Source: Candidatus Ulvibacter alkanivorans
GTDB taxonomy: Bacteria; Bacteroidota; Bacteroidia; Flavobacteriales; Flavobacteriaceae
Direction: 5' to 3'
NCBI RefSeq assembly: GCF_003333325.1
Contig: NZ_QOLC01000057.1
Location: forward strand, 1 to 32,723
Length of the DNA stretch: 32,723 bases
The position numbers and the translations under genes are program-made. Position 1 is the first letter of the stretch, and each line of letters starts with the position of its first letter. This document shows positions 15,807-24,580 of this stretch, piece after piece. The notes beneath the pieces were generated by a model. It saw only the letters and a list, made by a program, of their open reading frames with translations, had not been told where the DNA came from and did not search any database.

Positions 15807-17252
15807 TTATGAATCTAGATCGAAAGTCTTGGTTGGATTTTCGGGTGCTTTGTAATGAAGCATGTCTTCTCCACTCGCAATGATTGAAGAAACAGTAGCG
15901 TCTCCGGTTACATTAACCACGGTTCTAAACATATCTAAAATACGGTCTACTGGGAAAATAATGGCGATCCAAGCCGGATTGAGCCCTACCGAGTCCAGCA
16001 CGATAATTAGCATTACCAAGCCTGCACTAGGAACTGCTGCAGAGCCAATGGAAGCCAAGGTTGCCGTGATCACTATAATTAATTGCTGTCCTAGTGTGAG
16101 GTCAATAAGGTGAATTTGCGCCAAAAAGACTACGGCTACTGCTTGGTACAAACAGGTACCGTCCATATTTACTGTAGCACCAATGGGCAATACAAAACTG
16201 GTGATCTTTTTGTCTACGCCTAAATTTTCTTCAACACACTCCATGGTTACCGGAAGTGTGGCGGCACTACTGGATGTAGAAAAGGCCAGGGTTTGTGCGG
16301 GACTAATCGCTTTAAAGAACCCTGCGTATGGTATTTTTCGTACAAATAACTTTAACACCAATGGATAGATTACAAAGATCATAAACATCAAACCAATGAA
16401 TACGGTAAGCGAATACCAGCTTAATCCTTTAAAGATCTCGTACACCTTTCCAATATCATCGCCAGCCATCTTACTTACCACTCCTGCCAATAAGGCAAAT
16501 ACAAAGAATGGGGCTGCTTGCATCACAAGATCCACCATTTTTAAGAAGACCTCCATAGCCCCGTCTACAAAATCGGTTACAGGTTTGGATTTCTCATTAG
16601 GGATAAACAATAAACAAACACCAAAGAACAATGCAAAGAAGATAATTTGCAGCATTAATCCGTTATCCGATAGTGATCGGAAAAAGTTTTGTGGAACAAT
16701 ATCGATCAAGGGTTGTAAAGGACCGGCATCTTTTGTTTGATTTGCGGTTTCCATTTTTTCGGTCACCGAGGCATCTTGCAATTCGCTTTTAGAAAGATCG
16801 GTGATACGCTGTGCACGTTCCAAGTATTCCGGGTCCTGTAGATAGTTGATCCCGTCTTTAATTTCATAGCCTTGATCGTTTGCCCAGATCTCATAACTAA
16901 TACGATTGTCGATGCGGCTGTCCTCATCTATTAATTTTCCGGGTCCAATAACATTCACCAAGGTAAGTCCGATAGTCACTGCCAACACTGTCGTAACCAA
17001 GTAGGCCAATAGTGTTTTTCCTCCCATTCGACCTAAGCTTGACGGGTCTCCAATATTGGCAACACCGCTTATTACTGAAAACAGTACCAATGGAACTGCG
17101 ATCAATTTCAATAAATTGATAAAAATCGTTCCAAAGGGAGCAATCCAATCGATGGTAAACTCACTCCAGCCTAATTGACTCGATAGTATAGCCCAGACCA
17201 CCCCAAGGATCAATCCGATAATAATTTTCCAGTGTAATGCCAGCTTCTTCAT
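15807..17252 (-). CDS. Dicarboxylate/amino acid:cation symporter (DAACS family)
   Basis: A 481-residue inner-membrane transporter of the GltP/DctA/EAAT family, importing dicarboxylates or acidic amino acids with Na+ or H+. The first helix begins 'LHWKIIIGLILGVVWAIL'. The re-entrant hairpin HP1 signature 'FSTSSSAATLPVT' (about 322-334), TM7 'NMDGTCLYQA' (about 358-367) and HP2 'SIGSAAVPSAGLVMLI' (about 395-410) are all present. A long hydrophilic loop at about 115-190 is larger than in GltP and is probably extracytoplasmic. It lies 55 bp after chorismate synthase. Substrate specificity is not resolved by eye. Confidence 0.94.
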   Translation of the reverse strand: MKKLALHWKIIIGLILGVVWAILSSQLGWSEFTIDWIAPFGTIFINLLKLIAVPLVLFSVISGVANIGDPSSLGRMGGKTLLAYLVTTVLAVTIGLTLVNVIGPGKLIDEDSRIDNRISYEIWANDQGYEIKDGINYLQDPEYLERAQRITDLSKSELQDASVTEKMETANQTKDAGPLQPLIDIVPQNFFRSLSDNGLMLQIIFFALFFGVCLLFIPNEKSKPVTDFVDGAMEVFLKMVDLVMQAAPFFVFALLAGVVSKMAGDDIGKVYEIFKGLSWYSLTVFIGLMFMIFVIYPLVLKLFVRKIPYAGFFKAISPAQTLAFSTSSSAATLPVTMECVEENLGVDKKITSFVLPIGATVNMDGTCLYQAVAVVFLAQIHLIDLTLGQQLIIVITATLASIGSAAVPSAGLVMLIIVLDSVGLNPAWIAIIFPVDRILDMFRTVVNVTGDATVSSIIASGEDMLHYKAPENPTKTFDLDS

Positions 17253-17307
17253 ATAAATTGTGTTATTGCTTTATGTTGACCTCGCGAAAGATACAGATTT
17301 TACTGTT

Positions 17308-18372
17308 TTATATTTTTGAATGTTTGTTACGTAACCAAAAATCGGCTATCACCAATGCTGCCATGGCTTCCACTATTGGCACTGCACGTGGCACCACACA
17401 GGGATCATGCCTGCCTTTTCCTTGCATTGCCACCGTTTCTCCCTCTTTGTTAATGGTTTGTTGTTCTTGCATTATGGTCGCAACCGGTTTAAAAGCCACG
17501 TTAAAATAGACGTCTTCCCCGTTGCTAATCCCCCCTTGAACGCCACCGCTAAAATTGGTCTTGGTACTACCGTCGGTATTAAAAAGGTCGTTGTGCTCAC
17601 TTCCTTTTAGTTTTACACCCGAAAATCCACTGCCAAATTCAAATCCTTTAACAGCATTTATAGATAACATGGCCTTGCCTAATTCGGCATGTAACTTATC
17701 GAATACCGGTTCTCCCAAGCCAACAGGCATGTTTTGAATTACACAGCTAACAATACCACCCACGGTATCTCCTTCTTTTCGTATGGATCTAATAAACGAT
17801 TCCATCTGAGTCGCCATTTCCGGATCGGGACAGCGTACCGGGTTTTTTTCTATTTCTGAGAATGAAAGTTCCGAATAATGCTTGTCTAATTGTAATTCGC
17901 CTACAGCCGAAACATAGGCTGTGATCTTTATGTTTTGAAGCAACTGTTTTGCAATGGCACCGGCCACCACTCTACAGGCAGTTTCTCGTGCAGAAGAACG
18001 ACCGCCTCCTCTATAATCGCGTATACCATATTTTTTATCGTAGGTGTAATCGGCATGGGAAGGGCGGTAAGAGTCTTTTATATGAGAATAGTCCTTAGAC
18101 TTCTGATTGGTGTTTTTAATGATAAACCCGATAGGAGTACCGGTAGTGATCCCTTCAAAAATACCCGAAAGAAACTGTACCGTGTCGGGTTCTTTACGTT
18201 GTGTAACGATAGCCGATTGCCCGGGTTTTCTGCGTTGCATTTCAGCTTCAATTGCTTCAAGGTCCAGTTGTAATCCTGCAGGACAACCGTCTATAATACC
18301 TCCAATGGCCTCTCCATGAGATTCGCCGAATGTCGTTAGGTTGAAAATCTTTCCGAAGGAATTACCCGCCAT
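17308..18372 (-). CDS. aroC: Chorismate synthase
   Basis: A 354-residue enzyme that converts 5-enolpyruvylshikimate 3-phosphate to chorismate with reduced FMN, the last common step to aromatic amino acids. The hallmark N terminus '[18 protein letters not shown]' contains the conserved 'GESHG'. '[18 protein letters not shown]' (about 123-140) is the second signature, and '[10 protein letters not shown]' (about 275-284) the third. Length is normal. No other aro gene is adjacent; the downstream symporter is 55 bp away and may share the message. Identification is essentially certain. Confidence 0.97.
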   Translation of the reverse strand: MAGNSFGKIFNLTTFGESHGEAIGGIIDGCPAGLQLDLEAIEAEMQRRKPGQSAIVTQRKEPDTVQFLSGIFEGITTGTPIGFIIKNTNQKSKDYSHIKDSYRPSHADYTYDKKYGIRDYRGGGRSSARETACRVVAGAIAKQLLQNIKITAYVSAVGELQLDKHYSELSFSEIEKNPVRCPDPEMATQMESFIRSIRKEGDTVGGIVSCVIQNMPVGLGEPVFDKLHAELGKAMLSINAVKGFEFGSGFSGVKLKGSEHNDLFNTDGSTKTNFSGGVQGGISNGEDVYFNVAFKPVATIMQEQQTINKEGETVAMQGKGRHDPCVVPRAVPIVEAMAALVIADFWLRNKHSKI

Positions 18373-18386
18373 ATAGCTGTTTTGAA

Positions 18387-18394
18387 CAAATGTA
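18387..18394 (-). promoter_or_regulatory. Candidate promoter -7 box for aroC
   Basis: The minus-strand TACATTTG is an exact TAnnTTTG match 14 bp before the aroC ATG, implying a very short leader. No clear -33 box is visible in the AT-rich sequence upstream. Confidence 0.4.
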
Positions 18395-18541
18395 ATTTTT
18401 AATACCGAATATTAAAAATATGTGACGGCTTAAAATGCTGCTGCCTATGGGTGCTTATGCCTAACCACTTGAATATCTAAAACTAAGGTGCTCCTAGATG
18501 CGTTTGTGCAGAGATCGCTATATTTACCAAAAATTACTGTA

Positions 18542-19345
18542 ATGAAGACCCGAATATTACTTTTTATCGCAGCTGTCGGCCTATTGTTTCCATCTTGTTC
18601 TTCAAGCGATGATGATGGCGGCCAAGACGATGCGACCAATTATTTTCCGTTAACCGCAAATTCCTATTGGACCTATAACAATACCAGCGAAGGGGAACAA
18701 ACACGCGATTCGCTATACGTTAACGGTACGCAACAAGTCAATGGAGAAACAGCTACCAATCTCGATGCACGTACGCCTATCACCGGACTTATGACCAACT
18801 TTTTAACACAAGGGGTAGTACAGCGCAGTGATAACAGATTGCTTATTAATGGCGAATTTAGCAGTGCATTTATAGAAGGTTTTCCTGAAATTAGCGTGCC
18901 TTTAAATGACTTTGTGTTGTTTGATGCTTCGGAAACCACTATAGGAACGGAGTTAAGCAGTGTTAATGGCGAAATTATGCAAGAAGTAATGGATGTTCCT
19001 TTGCTTATTACCTATGAATTTAGATCGGTGAGCGCCGGTTTTTTAATGGCGACTGAACCATCTGAAACGCCACCGGTATTGCGATCTGACCTGCAATTAC
19101 AACTAACGGTAACCGCAGAGATAGAATTGGCGCCCGGCCTTACGGTTTCGATCCCTGTGTTGGCGACACAGGAGGTGTTATTGGTTCAAAATTCGTATGC
19201 GAGCGATATAGGACTTACACAGTCTGACGTTACTATCATGTACCAATTGGAAGATTTAAGTGGCTCGGGAATCGAGTTGCCATTTCCTTCCGAAGGAATG
19301 ATAGAAAGCACACAAGAGATCGATACTTTCGTGGTTTCCGATTAA
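18542..19345 (+). CDS. Surface-exposed lipoprotein of unknown function
   Basis: A 267-residue lipoprotein starting at the ATG at 18542. An in-frame ATG at 18488 would put 18 unlikely residues before the signal peptide. The signal sequence ends 'LLFPSC' with lipidated C19, directly followed by 'SSSDDDGG'. This Ser-Asp-Asp-Asp run matches the lipoprotein export signal that sends Bacteroidota lipoproteins to the cell surface. The mature part opens 'NYFPLTANSYWTY', common in flavobacterial lipoproteins, and is otherwise a beta-rich domain without motifs I recognise. Its stop overlaps the convergent dehydrogenase stop by four bases (TTAA), with no terminator between them. Confidence 0.8.
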   Translation: MKTRILLFIAAVGLLFPSCSSSDDDGGQDDATNYFPLTANSYWTYNNTSEGEQTRDSLYVNGTQQVNGETATNLDARTPITGLMTNFLTQGVVQRSDNRLLINGEFSSAFIEGFPEISVPLNDFVLFDASETTIGTELSSVNGEIMQEVMDVPLLITYEFRSVSAGFLMATEPSETPPVLRSDLQLQLTVTAEIELAPGLTVSIPVLATQEVLLVQNSYASDIGLTQSDVTIMYQLEDLSGSGIELPFPSEGMIESTQEIDTFVVSD

Positions 19346-22251
19346 AGCAATGCTTGGCGTAAGATACTAATTGGGTGCATGGCTACTCGTCCGGTTCCGT
19401 CTTTAATTTGATGACGACAACTAGTACCGTTGGCTGCAATAATGGTTTCTTCGGAAGCCTTGTTCACGGCAGGAAATAATTTTAAGGCACCCATTTGCAT
19501 ACTAACCTCATAATGTTCCTTTTCAAAACCAAAACTTCCTGCCATTCCGCAGCAACCCGATGGTATGATGGTGGGTTTGTAATGCTTCGGAAGGTTTAGC
19601 AAGTCGAATGTCACTTTCGAATTGCTCAATGCCTTTTGGTGACAATGAATATGGATCTTTATCGCTTTTGCTTCCGAAGTAAATAGATTGGGCGTGATAT
19701 GGCCTTTGGCGATTTCTGAAGCTAAGAACTCTTCAACTAAAAAGGTATTATCGGCCACGTGTCGAGCTAATTTCTCATTGTTGGCCAGTCGAAGGTACTC
19801 ATCGCGAAACCCTAAAATTGCAGACGGTTCGATTCCCAATAATGGACACTCGGTCGAAACTTGGTCCTTTAATTCGTGTAAGTTTTTATCTACTGCCTGT
19901 TTTGCTTGTTCTAAATAGCCCTTGGAGATAAGTGCTCGCGCACTGTCCAGGTGTTGAACCGCAGTGACTTGATAGCCCAATTTGGAAAGTAAAAAATAGG
20001 CATCTTCGGCTATCACTGTGTCTAAATAATTACTAAATTCATCTATGAATAAAATAACTTTTTTTTGTTTGTTAAGAGTTTGATTTACAGAGGTTAAGTG
20101 CTTATTACTAAAAGTCTTAGTTGAAATAAGAGGCATCGATCTTTCCGAAGCGATTCCATACCATTTCTTTATAAGATTGGCGCTAAATCGATTGGAAAGT
20201 AAAAAGTTGGCAAGTCCGGGAATTCGAGATGCCATTTTATTGTAATAGCTGCTTTTGGCAAAAAAAGCATCCGATTTTGAAGTGCCGTTAACTTGTTTAT
20301 ACTGGTATAAGAACTCGGCTTTAGCCGTGGCCATGTCGACATTACTGGGGCACTCGGTGGCGCATGCTTTGCAACTTATGCACAGGTCGAATACTTCTTT
20401 TAATGACTCGGAATCGAATTTATTCGCTGCTTTATTATTGGTAAGTACTTCTCGTAAGGCGTTCGCCCTGGCGCGGGTGGTATCTTTTTCGTCTCTAGTG
20501 GCATGATAGCTGGGGCACATAGCTCCTGCAGCAGCTTCACTTTTACGACAATCGCCGCTTCCATTGCACTTTTCGGCAAGTCGTAATATCCCTTGTGAGT
20601 CGTTAAAACGCATCAAGGTATCAACCTTTGGTTCCTCCCTACCCGGCACATAACGCAGATCTTTGTCCATTTTATAAGCATCTACGATCTTTCCCGGATT
20701 AAATATATTATTAGGATCAAAGCAAGCTTTTATACGGCGTAATACGTTGTAATTAGAAGTACCGATCATACTTTCAATAAATTCGGCTCTTACGATGCCA
20801 TCGCCGTGCTCTCCGCTAAATGAACCACGATATTTTTTCACTAATGCCGCTACATCGGTGGTGATCTGTCTAAAAAATGCGACATCCTGTTCTTTCTTTA
20901 AATTAAGGATAGGGCGCAAATGCAGTTCGCCGGCTCCTGCGTGGGCATAATACACCGCTTTTTGATCGTACGATTGCATGAGGGCTGTAAATTCATCGAT
21001 ATACGCCGGCAGATCGGGTAATGCAACCGCCGTATCCTCTATACATGCTACTGTCTTGTCGTCACCCACCATATTGCCCAATAGGCCGAGTCCTGCCTTT
21101 CGCAATTCGAGCGCCATAGTAATTTCCTCGTTCCGAAGTACCGGCTGCGCATAACTTAGTTTTGAGGTAAGTAAACTACCTAACAACTTTTCTATTTGTA
21201 CCGACAACTCTTTCTCGTTGGTAGCTCTCACTTCTAATAACAGCAACGCTCGAGGGGAACCTTCTACAAAAAAGCGATAGGGCTCGTATTTTTTATTTTG
21301 TTGGGTGCGTTCCAAGATCACATCATCCATCATCTCGCAGGTAAACAGTTGATGTTTCATAGCATGGACCACGTCCAATAAACAATCTTGTAAGGTATGA
21401 TAATGGGTCACGATCATTGCCGATTGTTCCGGTGGCAATTCGTCTAATTGTAAGGTGATGGCTGTGGTAAAGGCGAGTGTGCCTTCACTTCCACAGAGTA
21501 AGGAACTAAGGTTTATTTGTTTGTCGTTTTCTTCAAATACTTCAGTATCGAGCAGACTGTCAACAGCATAGCCGGTGTTTCTTCGATGGATCTCCGGTTT
21601 TGGAAACTGAGTTTTAATCGCTTTCTTGGTTGTTTCCGAAGACAATTCAGAAAAGAGCAATGAATATATCTTTCCTTCTAAGTTTGGTAAACGGGTCTTA
21701 GCGATAAACTCGTTTTTGCTAAGGGCTTGAAACGTTGCCTCGTCGCCATTAGACAGTATTGTTTTAAGTTGTAAGACCTTGTCTCTAGTTACCCCGTATT
21801 GAATAGAAGTGGTTCCGCTGGAGTTGTTCCCTACCATCCCCCCTATCATACAACGGTTAGAGGTTGAGGTGTTGGGCCCGAAATAGAGTCCGTAGGGCGC
21901 TAAAAACGCGTTTAATTCGTCTCGAATCACTCCCGGTTGTACCGTAACGGTCTTATTAATTGTGTCTACGGAAAGTATCTCGGTAAAATAGCGCGACACG
22001 TCTACAATTATCCCCTCACCCACACATTGTCCGGCTAGCGAAGTTCCTGCAGTCCTAGGAATAAGCGAAGTACCATGTTTATTAGCAAAGGCAATAAGCT
22101 GTTTGATCGCGGCTGTGTTCTTCGGAAACGCTACAGCTAACGGAAGTTTTCGGTATACAGAGGCATCGGTGGCGTAAATAGAACGATAAAGTTCATTTAG
22201 CGCTAACTCACCCTGAAACGATTGTTGTAATTGAAGTAAGGCCTTTTCCAT
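19342..22251 (-). CDS. FAD-linked oxidase/Fe-S dehydrogenase fusion, YdiJ/GlcD-GlcF type
   Basis: A 969-residue three-part dehydrogenase. An FAD-binding type 4 domain occupies about 30-265 ('LIPRTAGTSLAGQCVGEGI', 'NSSGTTSIQYG'), and an FAD-oxidase C-terminal domain about 275-525 ('YYAHAGAGELHLRP', 'SGEHGDG'). The 4Fe-4S region (about 555-655) has 'CNGSGDCRK'/'GAMCPSY' and 'CISCKACATECPSNVD'. The C-terminal CCG-type domain ends with 'IHCHQKALS' and 'PSGCCGMAGSFG' (about 903-914). The layout matches E. coli YdiJ (about 1,018 residues, a D-2-hydroxyglutarate dehydrogenase) and related D-lactate dehydrogenases. It oxidises a D-2-hydroxyacid and passes electrons on, probably at the membrane. The exact substrate is inferred only to this level. 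Confidence 0.92.
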   Translation of the reverse strand: MEKALLQLQQSFQGELALNELYRSIYATDASVYRKLPLAVAFPKNTAAIKQLIAFANKHGTSLIPRTAGTSLAGQCVGEGIIVDVSRYFTEILSVDTINKTVTVQPGVIRDELNAFLAPYGLYFGPNTSTSNRCMIGGMVGNNSSGTTSIQYGVTRDKVLQLKTILSNGDEATFQALSKNEFIAKTRLPNLEGKIYSLLFSELSSETTKKAIKTQFPKPEIHRRNTGYAVDSLLDTEVFEENDKQINLSSLLCGSEGTLAFTTAITLQLDELPPEQSAMIVTHYHTLQDCLLDVVHAMKHQLFTCEMMDDVILERTQQNKKYEPYRFFVEGSPRALLLLEVRATNEKELSVQIEKLLGSLLTSKLSYAQPVLRNEEITMALELRKAGLGLLGNMVGDDKTVACIEDTAVALPDLPAYIDEFTALMQSYDQKAVYYAHAGAGELHLRPILNLKKEQDVAFFRQITTDVAALVKKYRGSFSGEHGDGIVRAEFIESMIGTSNYNVLRRIKACFDPNNIFNPGKIVDAYKMDKDLRYVPGREEPKVDTLMRFNDSQGILRLAEKCNGSGDCRKSEAAAGAMCPSYHATRDEKDTTRARANALREVLTNNKAANKFDSESLKEVFDLCISCKACATECPSNVDMATAKAEFLYQYKQVNGTSKSDAFFAKSSYYNKMASRIPGLANFLLSNRFSANLIKKWYGIASERSMPLISTKTFSNKHLTSVNQTLNKQKKVILFIDEFSNYLDTVIAEDAYFLLSKLGYQVTAVQHLDSARALISKGYLEQAKQAVDKNLHELKDQVSTECPLLGIEPSAILGFRDEYLRLANNEKLARHVADNTFLVEEFLASEIAKGHITPNLFTSEAKAIKIHIHCHQKALSNSKVTFDLLNLPKHYKPTIIPSGCCGMAGSFGFEKEHYEVSMQMGALKLFPAVNKASEETIIAANGTSCRHQIKDGTGRVAMHPISILRQALL

Positions 22252-22359
22252 AGTGGATTTAGTAAAAGTAAAAAAACCCGCAACATCATCGATTGAAAAT
22301 TTTACACAATTTTAATTATTCTTGGCACAGTGTTAACAATAAGCCATGCGCATTACCAC

Positions 22360-22367
22360 TACTTTTG
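22360..22367 (+). promoter_or_regulatory. Candidate promoter -7 box for the beta-barrel gene
   Basis: TACTTTTG is an exact TAnnTTTG match 26 bp upstream of the ATG at 22394, giving a leader of about 20 bases. A convincing -33 element is not visible. Confidence 0.45.
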
Positions 22368-22393
22368 ATAGATAACTTCTTAAACAAAAAATT

Positions 22394-22885
22394 ATGAAAA
22401 AACTCATTTGTACCGTTTTTGCGATGGCATTCTTCGGAATATGTGCACAGGCCCAGATTATAGCGGATAATGCTATTGGACTTCGATTAGGAGACAATGA
22501 TGGCTTCGGAACGGAAATAAGTTACCAACGCGCCGTAGGAGGAGATAACAATCGATTAGAATTCGATCTTGGGTGGCGAAACAGTAAGAACTTTGATGCC
22601 TATCGATTAACCGGGCTCTACCATTGGGTATGGAATATTGATGGAGGCTTTAATTGGTATGTGGGTCCCGGTCTAGGAATCGCTCAAGTTGATTTCGACG
22701 ATCGATTTGATGATTTTGATGATGACAGTGAAACGTATTTCTATGCAGCCGGTGATATAGGAATTGAATATAATTTTGACATCCCATTGTTATTATCGTT
22801 AGACTTTAGACCAGAATTTGGGTTTGGAGACTTTAATGACGATGTTGATTTCGATATTGCACTGGGAGTACGATATCAGTTCTAA
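22394..22885 (+). CDS. Small outer-membrane beta-barrel protein
   Basis: A 163-residue exported protein. The signal peptide 'KKLICTVFAMAFFGICAQA' precedes alternating strands such as 'NRLEFDLGWRN', 'AYRLTGLYHWVW' and 'FNWYVGPGLGIAQVDF'. The chain ends '...GVRYQF', an aromatic last residue typical of outer-membrane barrels. A notable Asp-rich loop ('DDRFDDFDDDSE', about 110-121) could bind cations. It resembles an eight-stranded OmpA/OmpW-sized barrel. The gene stands alone with its own promoter candidate and a strong terminator. Function unknown. Confidence 0.8.
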   Translation: MKKLICTVFAMAFFGICAQAQIIADNAIGLRLGDNDGFGTEISYQRAVGGDNNRLEFDLGWRNSKNFDAYRLTGLYHWVWNIDGGFNWYVGPGLGIAQVDFDDRFDDFDDDSETYFYAAGDIGIEYNFDIPLLLSLDFRPEFGFGDFNDDVDFDIALGVRYQF

Positions 22886-22910
22886 GGAAAAATATGTAGA
22901 TAGTTTATAA

Positions 22911-22934
22911 AGGCGTGCTTTTAAAAGCACGCCT
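22911..22934. terminator. Bidirectional hairpin terminator
   Basis: A perfect 24-bp palindrome, AGGCGTGCTTTT then AAAAGCACGCCT, followed by T22935-22939. Flanking AA (22909-22910) extends the stem. It lies 25 bases after the barrel gene stop and 46 bases after the convergent PrcB-like gene ends, so it can stop both transcripts. Confidence 0.85.
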
Positions 22935-22980
22935 TTTTTATTCGTGTAAATCACAATTTTATAAAGAAAACAATGTCGAT

Positions 22981-23490
22981 TTATTCTTCGACACGTTCAA
23001 AAACAACCGGTAATCCGGTATTTTCGAAAGAAATCATCGTAAATGGAGTGGTTATAACGGTAATTACATTGCTTCCCGGCTCGGGTGAATCATAGCGTAC
23101 ATGAACAATTACGTGTTCCTCTGTTCGTATGACCTTATCCACGGTGACTGCAAATCCACCTGTGGAAGACTCACCTGCGGTAACCAAGGCGACTGTTTTG
23201 GTAGAAAAATCGATGCTAGGTATGGTTATGCCTGGTTTCCTGGTAGCGTTGATCTTATTAAAGACACTATTCAGCTCGTTCGTGTCGTTTATAGCAACTT
23301 GTTTCGCCTCTTTAATATTGCTTTGCGAACCTTGCGCTATGATCTCAAAAGGAATTGACTCACCGTCGGAGTTCGCAGAGGACCTATTACCTTTACAGCC
23401 AACGTTAAGTAGTGTAGCCATTAGGATAACACAAATTAGGTGAAAACTTTTAGGTTGCGTACGTAAGTGCTTTTTGATATACATCTTCAT
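22981..23490 (-). CDS. PrcB-like domain lipoprotein
   Basis: A 169-residue envelope protein. An N-terminal hydrophobic stretch (about 17-30) ends in 'LLNVGC', a probable lipidation site at C32, although Asn at -3 is unusual. The mature domain has 'KTVALVTAGESSTGGFAV' (about 98-115) followed by 'EHVIVHVRYDSPEPG' and 'TTPFTMISFENTGLPVVFE'. That is the PrcB C-terminal pattern found in protease-complex subunits and many Bacteroidota lipoproteins. The coding start overlaps the bshA end by 41 bp; an ATG at 23484 is an alternative start. Later ATGs would destroy the signal peptide, so the overlap is real. Last gene of the operon. Function unknown. Confidence 0.75.
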   Translation of the reverse strand: MKMYIKKHLRTQPKSFHLICVILMATLLNVGCKGNRSSANSDGESIPFEIIAQGSQSNIKEAKQVAINDTNELNSVFNKINATRKPGITIPSIDFSTKTVALVTAGESSTGGFAVTVDKVIRTEEHVIVHVRYDSPEPGSNVITVITTPFTMISFENTGLPVVFERVEE

Positions 23491-24580
23491 ATATTGGAAT
23501 TATGTTCTTAATATCGAAGGTTTTAGCAACTTCTTTTGCCTGCTTTTTAAAAGTGGCAAGTGTGGCATCGTCCTTAAGAATGGAAATGGCATGTCGTGCC
23601 ATTTGTTCGACATCACCGACATCGCTTAAATAACCACTAATACCTTCCTTGTTCACTTCGGGCAAACCTCCTGTATTGCTTGAAATTACAGGTACGCCAT
23701 TAGACATGGCTTCTAAAGCTGCCAATCCAAAACTTTCTTTTTCCGAAGGTAATAAGAATAGATCACTAAAACACAAGATCTTATCGATTTCATTACTGTT
23801 CCCGAGGAAGACAACTTTTTTCTGAATGCCTTTACTTCTACATAAATTTTCTGCCTTTTCACGATCGGGTCCTTCACCAACCACTAATAATTTGGCTGGG
23901 AATTCTTGTTGTATCCTATCAAAGATCTCAATAACGTCCATAAGACGTTTAACAGGACGTAAATTACTAATATGCGTGATAATGCGTTCATCTTCGTTGG
24001 CCATTAGATCGCGTTGACAATCGGTAAATGAATTACTAACATTCGAAAGATCTATAAAGTTAGGGACCACCTCAATATCGTTCTTAATATCGAAGAGTCG
24101 TAAGGTGTCTTCTTTAAGACTTTGAGACACCGAAGTGACGACGTCGCTATTATTAATACTGAAGGTCACAGCCGGTTTATAGAACGGATGGTTTCCTACC
24201 AGTGTGATATCGGTTCCATGTAAGGTCGTTACCATTGGAATGTTAATGCCTTCCGACTGAAGCATTTGCTTCGCCATATAGCCGGCGTAAGCGTGCGGGA
24301 TGGCATAATGCACATGTAACAGATTGATCTCATATAATTTGACCATATCTACTAATTTGCTGGAAAGCGCTAGCTCATAGGGTTGAAAATGAAACAGAGG
24401 GTACTCTGGAACCGAAACTTCGTGAAAATGAATGTTCCTAGAAATTAGTTCGAGTCGTACCGGTTGTTTGTACGTTATAAAATGGATCTCATGGCCTCTT
24501 TCGGCAAGGGCCAAGCCTAATTCGGTGGCCACTACTCCACTTCCGCCAAAGGTCGGGTAACAAACAATAGCTATTTTCAT
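23450..24580 (-). CDS. bshA: N-acetyl-alpha-D-glucosaminyl L-malate synthase BshA
   Basis: A 376-residue GT4 glycosyltransferase catalysing the first step of bacillithiol synthesis, UDP-GlcNAc plus L-malate to GlcNAc-malate. The N terminus 'CYPTFGGSGVVATELG' is the BshA signature. Further motifs are 'HVHYAIPHAYAGYMAK' (about 95-110), 'TTLHGTDITLVG' (about 118-129) and the nucleotide-sugar motif 'EKESFGLAALEAMSNGVPVI' (about 280-299), with the family's E-x7-E. Length equals that of known BshA. Its ATG overlaps the stop of the GH3-serine hydrolase gene (ATGA). bshB and bshC are not in this window. It indicates a bacillithiol-based rather than glutathione-based thiol system. Confidence 0.92.
   Translation of the reverse strand: MKIAIVCYPTFGGSGVVATELGLALAERGHEIHFITYKQPVRLELISRNIHFHEVSVPEYPLFHFQPYELALSSKLVDMVKLYEINLLHVHYAIPHAYAGYMAKQMLQSEGINIPMVTTLHGTDITLVGNHPFYKPAVTFSINNSDVVTSVSQSLKEDTLRLFDIKNDIEVVPNFIDLSNVSNSFTDCQRDLMANEDERIITHISNLRPVKRLMDVIEIFDRIQQEFPAKLLVVGEGPDREKAENLCRSKGIQKKVVFLGNSNEIDKILCFSDLFLLPSEKESFGLAALEAMSNGVPVISSNTGGLPEVNKEGISGYLSDVGDVEQMARHAISILKDDATLATFKKQAKEVAKTFDIKNIIPIYEDVYQKALTYAT

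Noticed and set aside
16396..16740. A plus-strand frame of 114 codons opposite the symporter
   Set aside because: It lies fully within a certain transporter gene and mirrors its hydrophobic codons.
19342..19345. The TTAA shared by two convergent stop codons, considered as a regulatory element
   Set aside because: It is simple stop-codon overlap between convergent genes and needs no further explanation.
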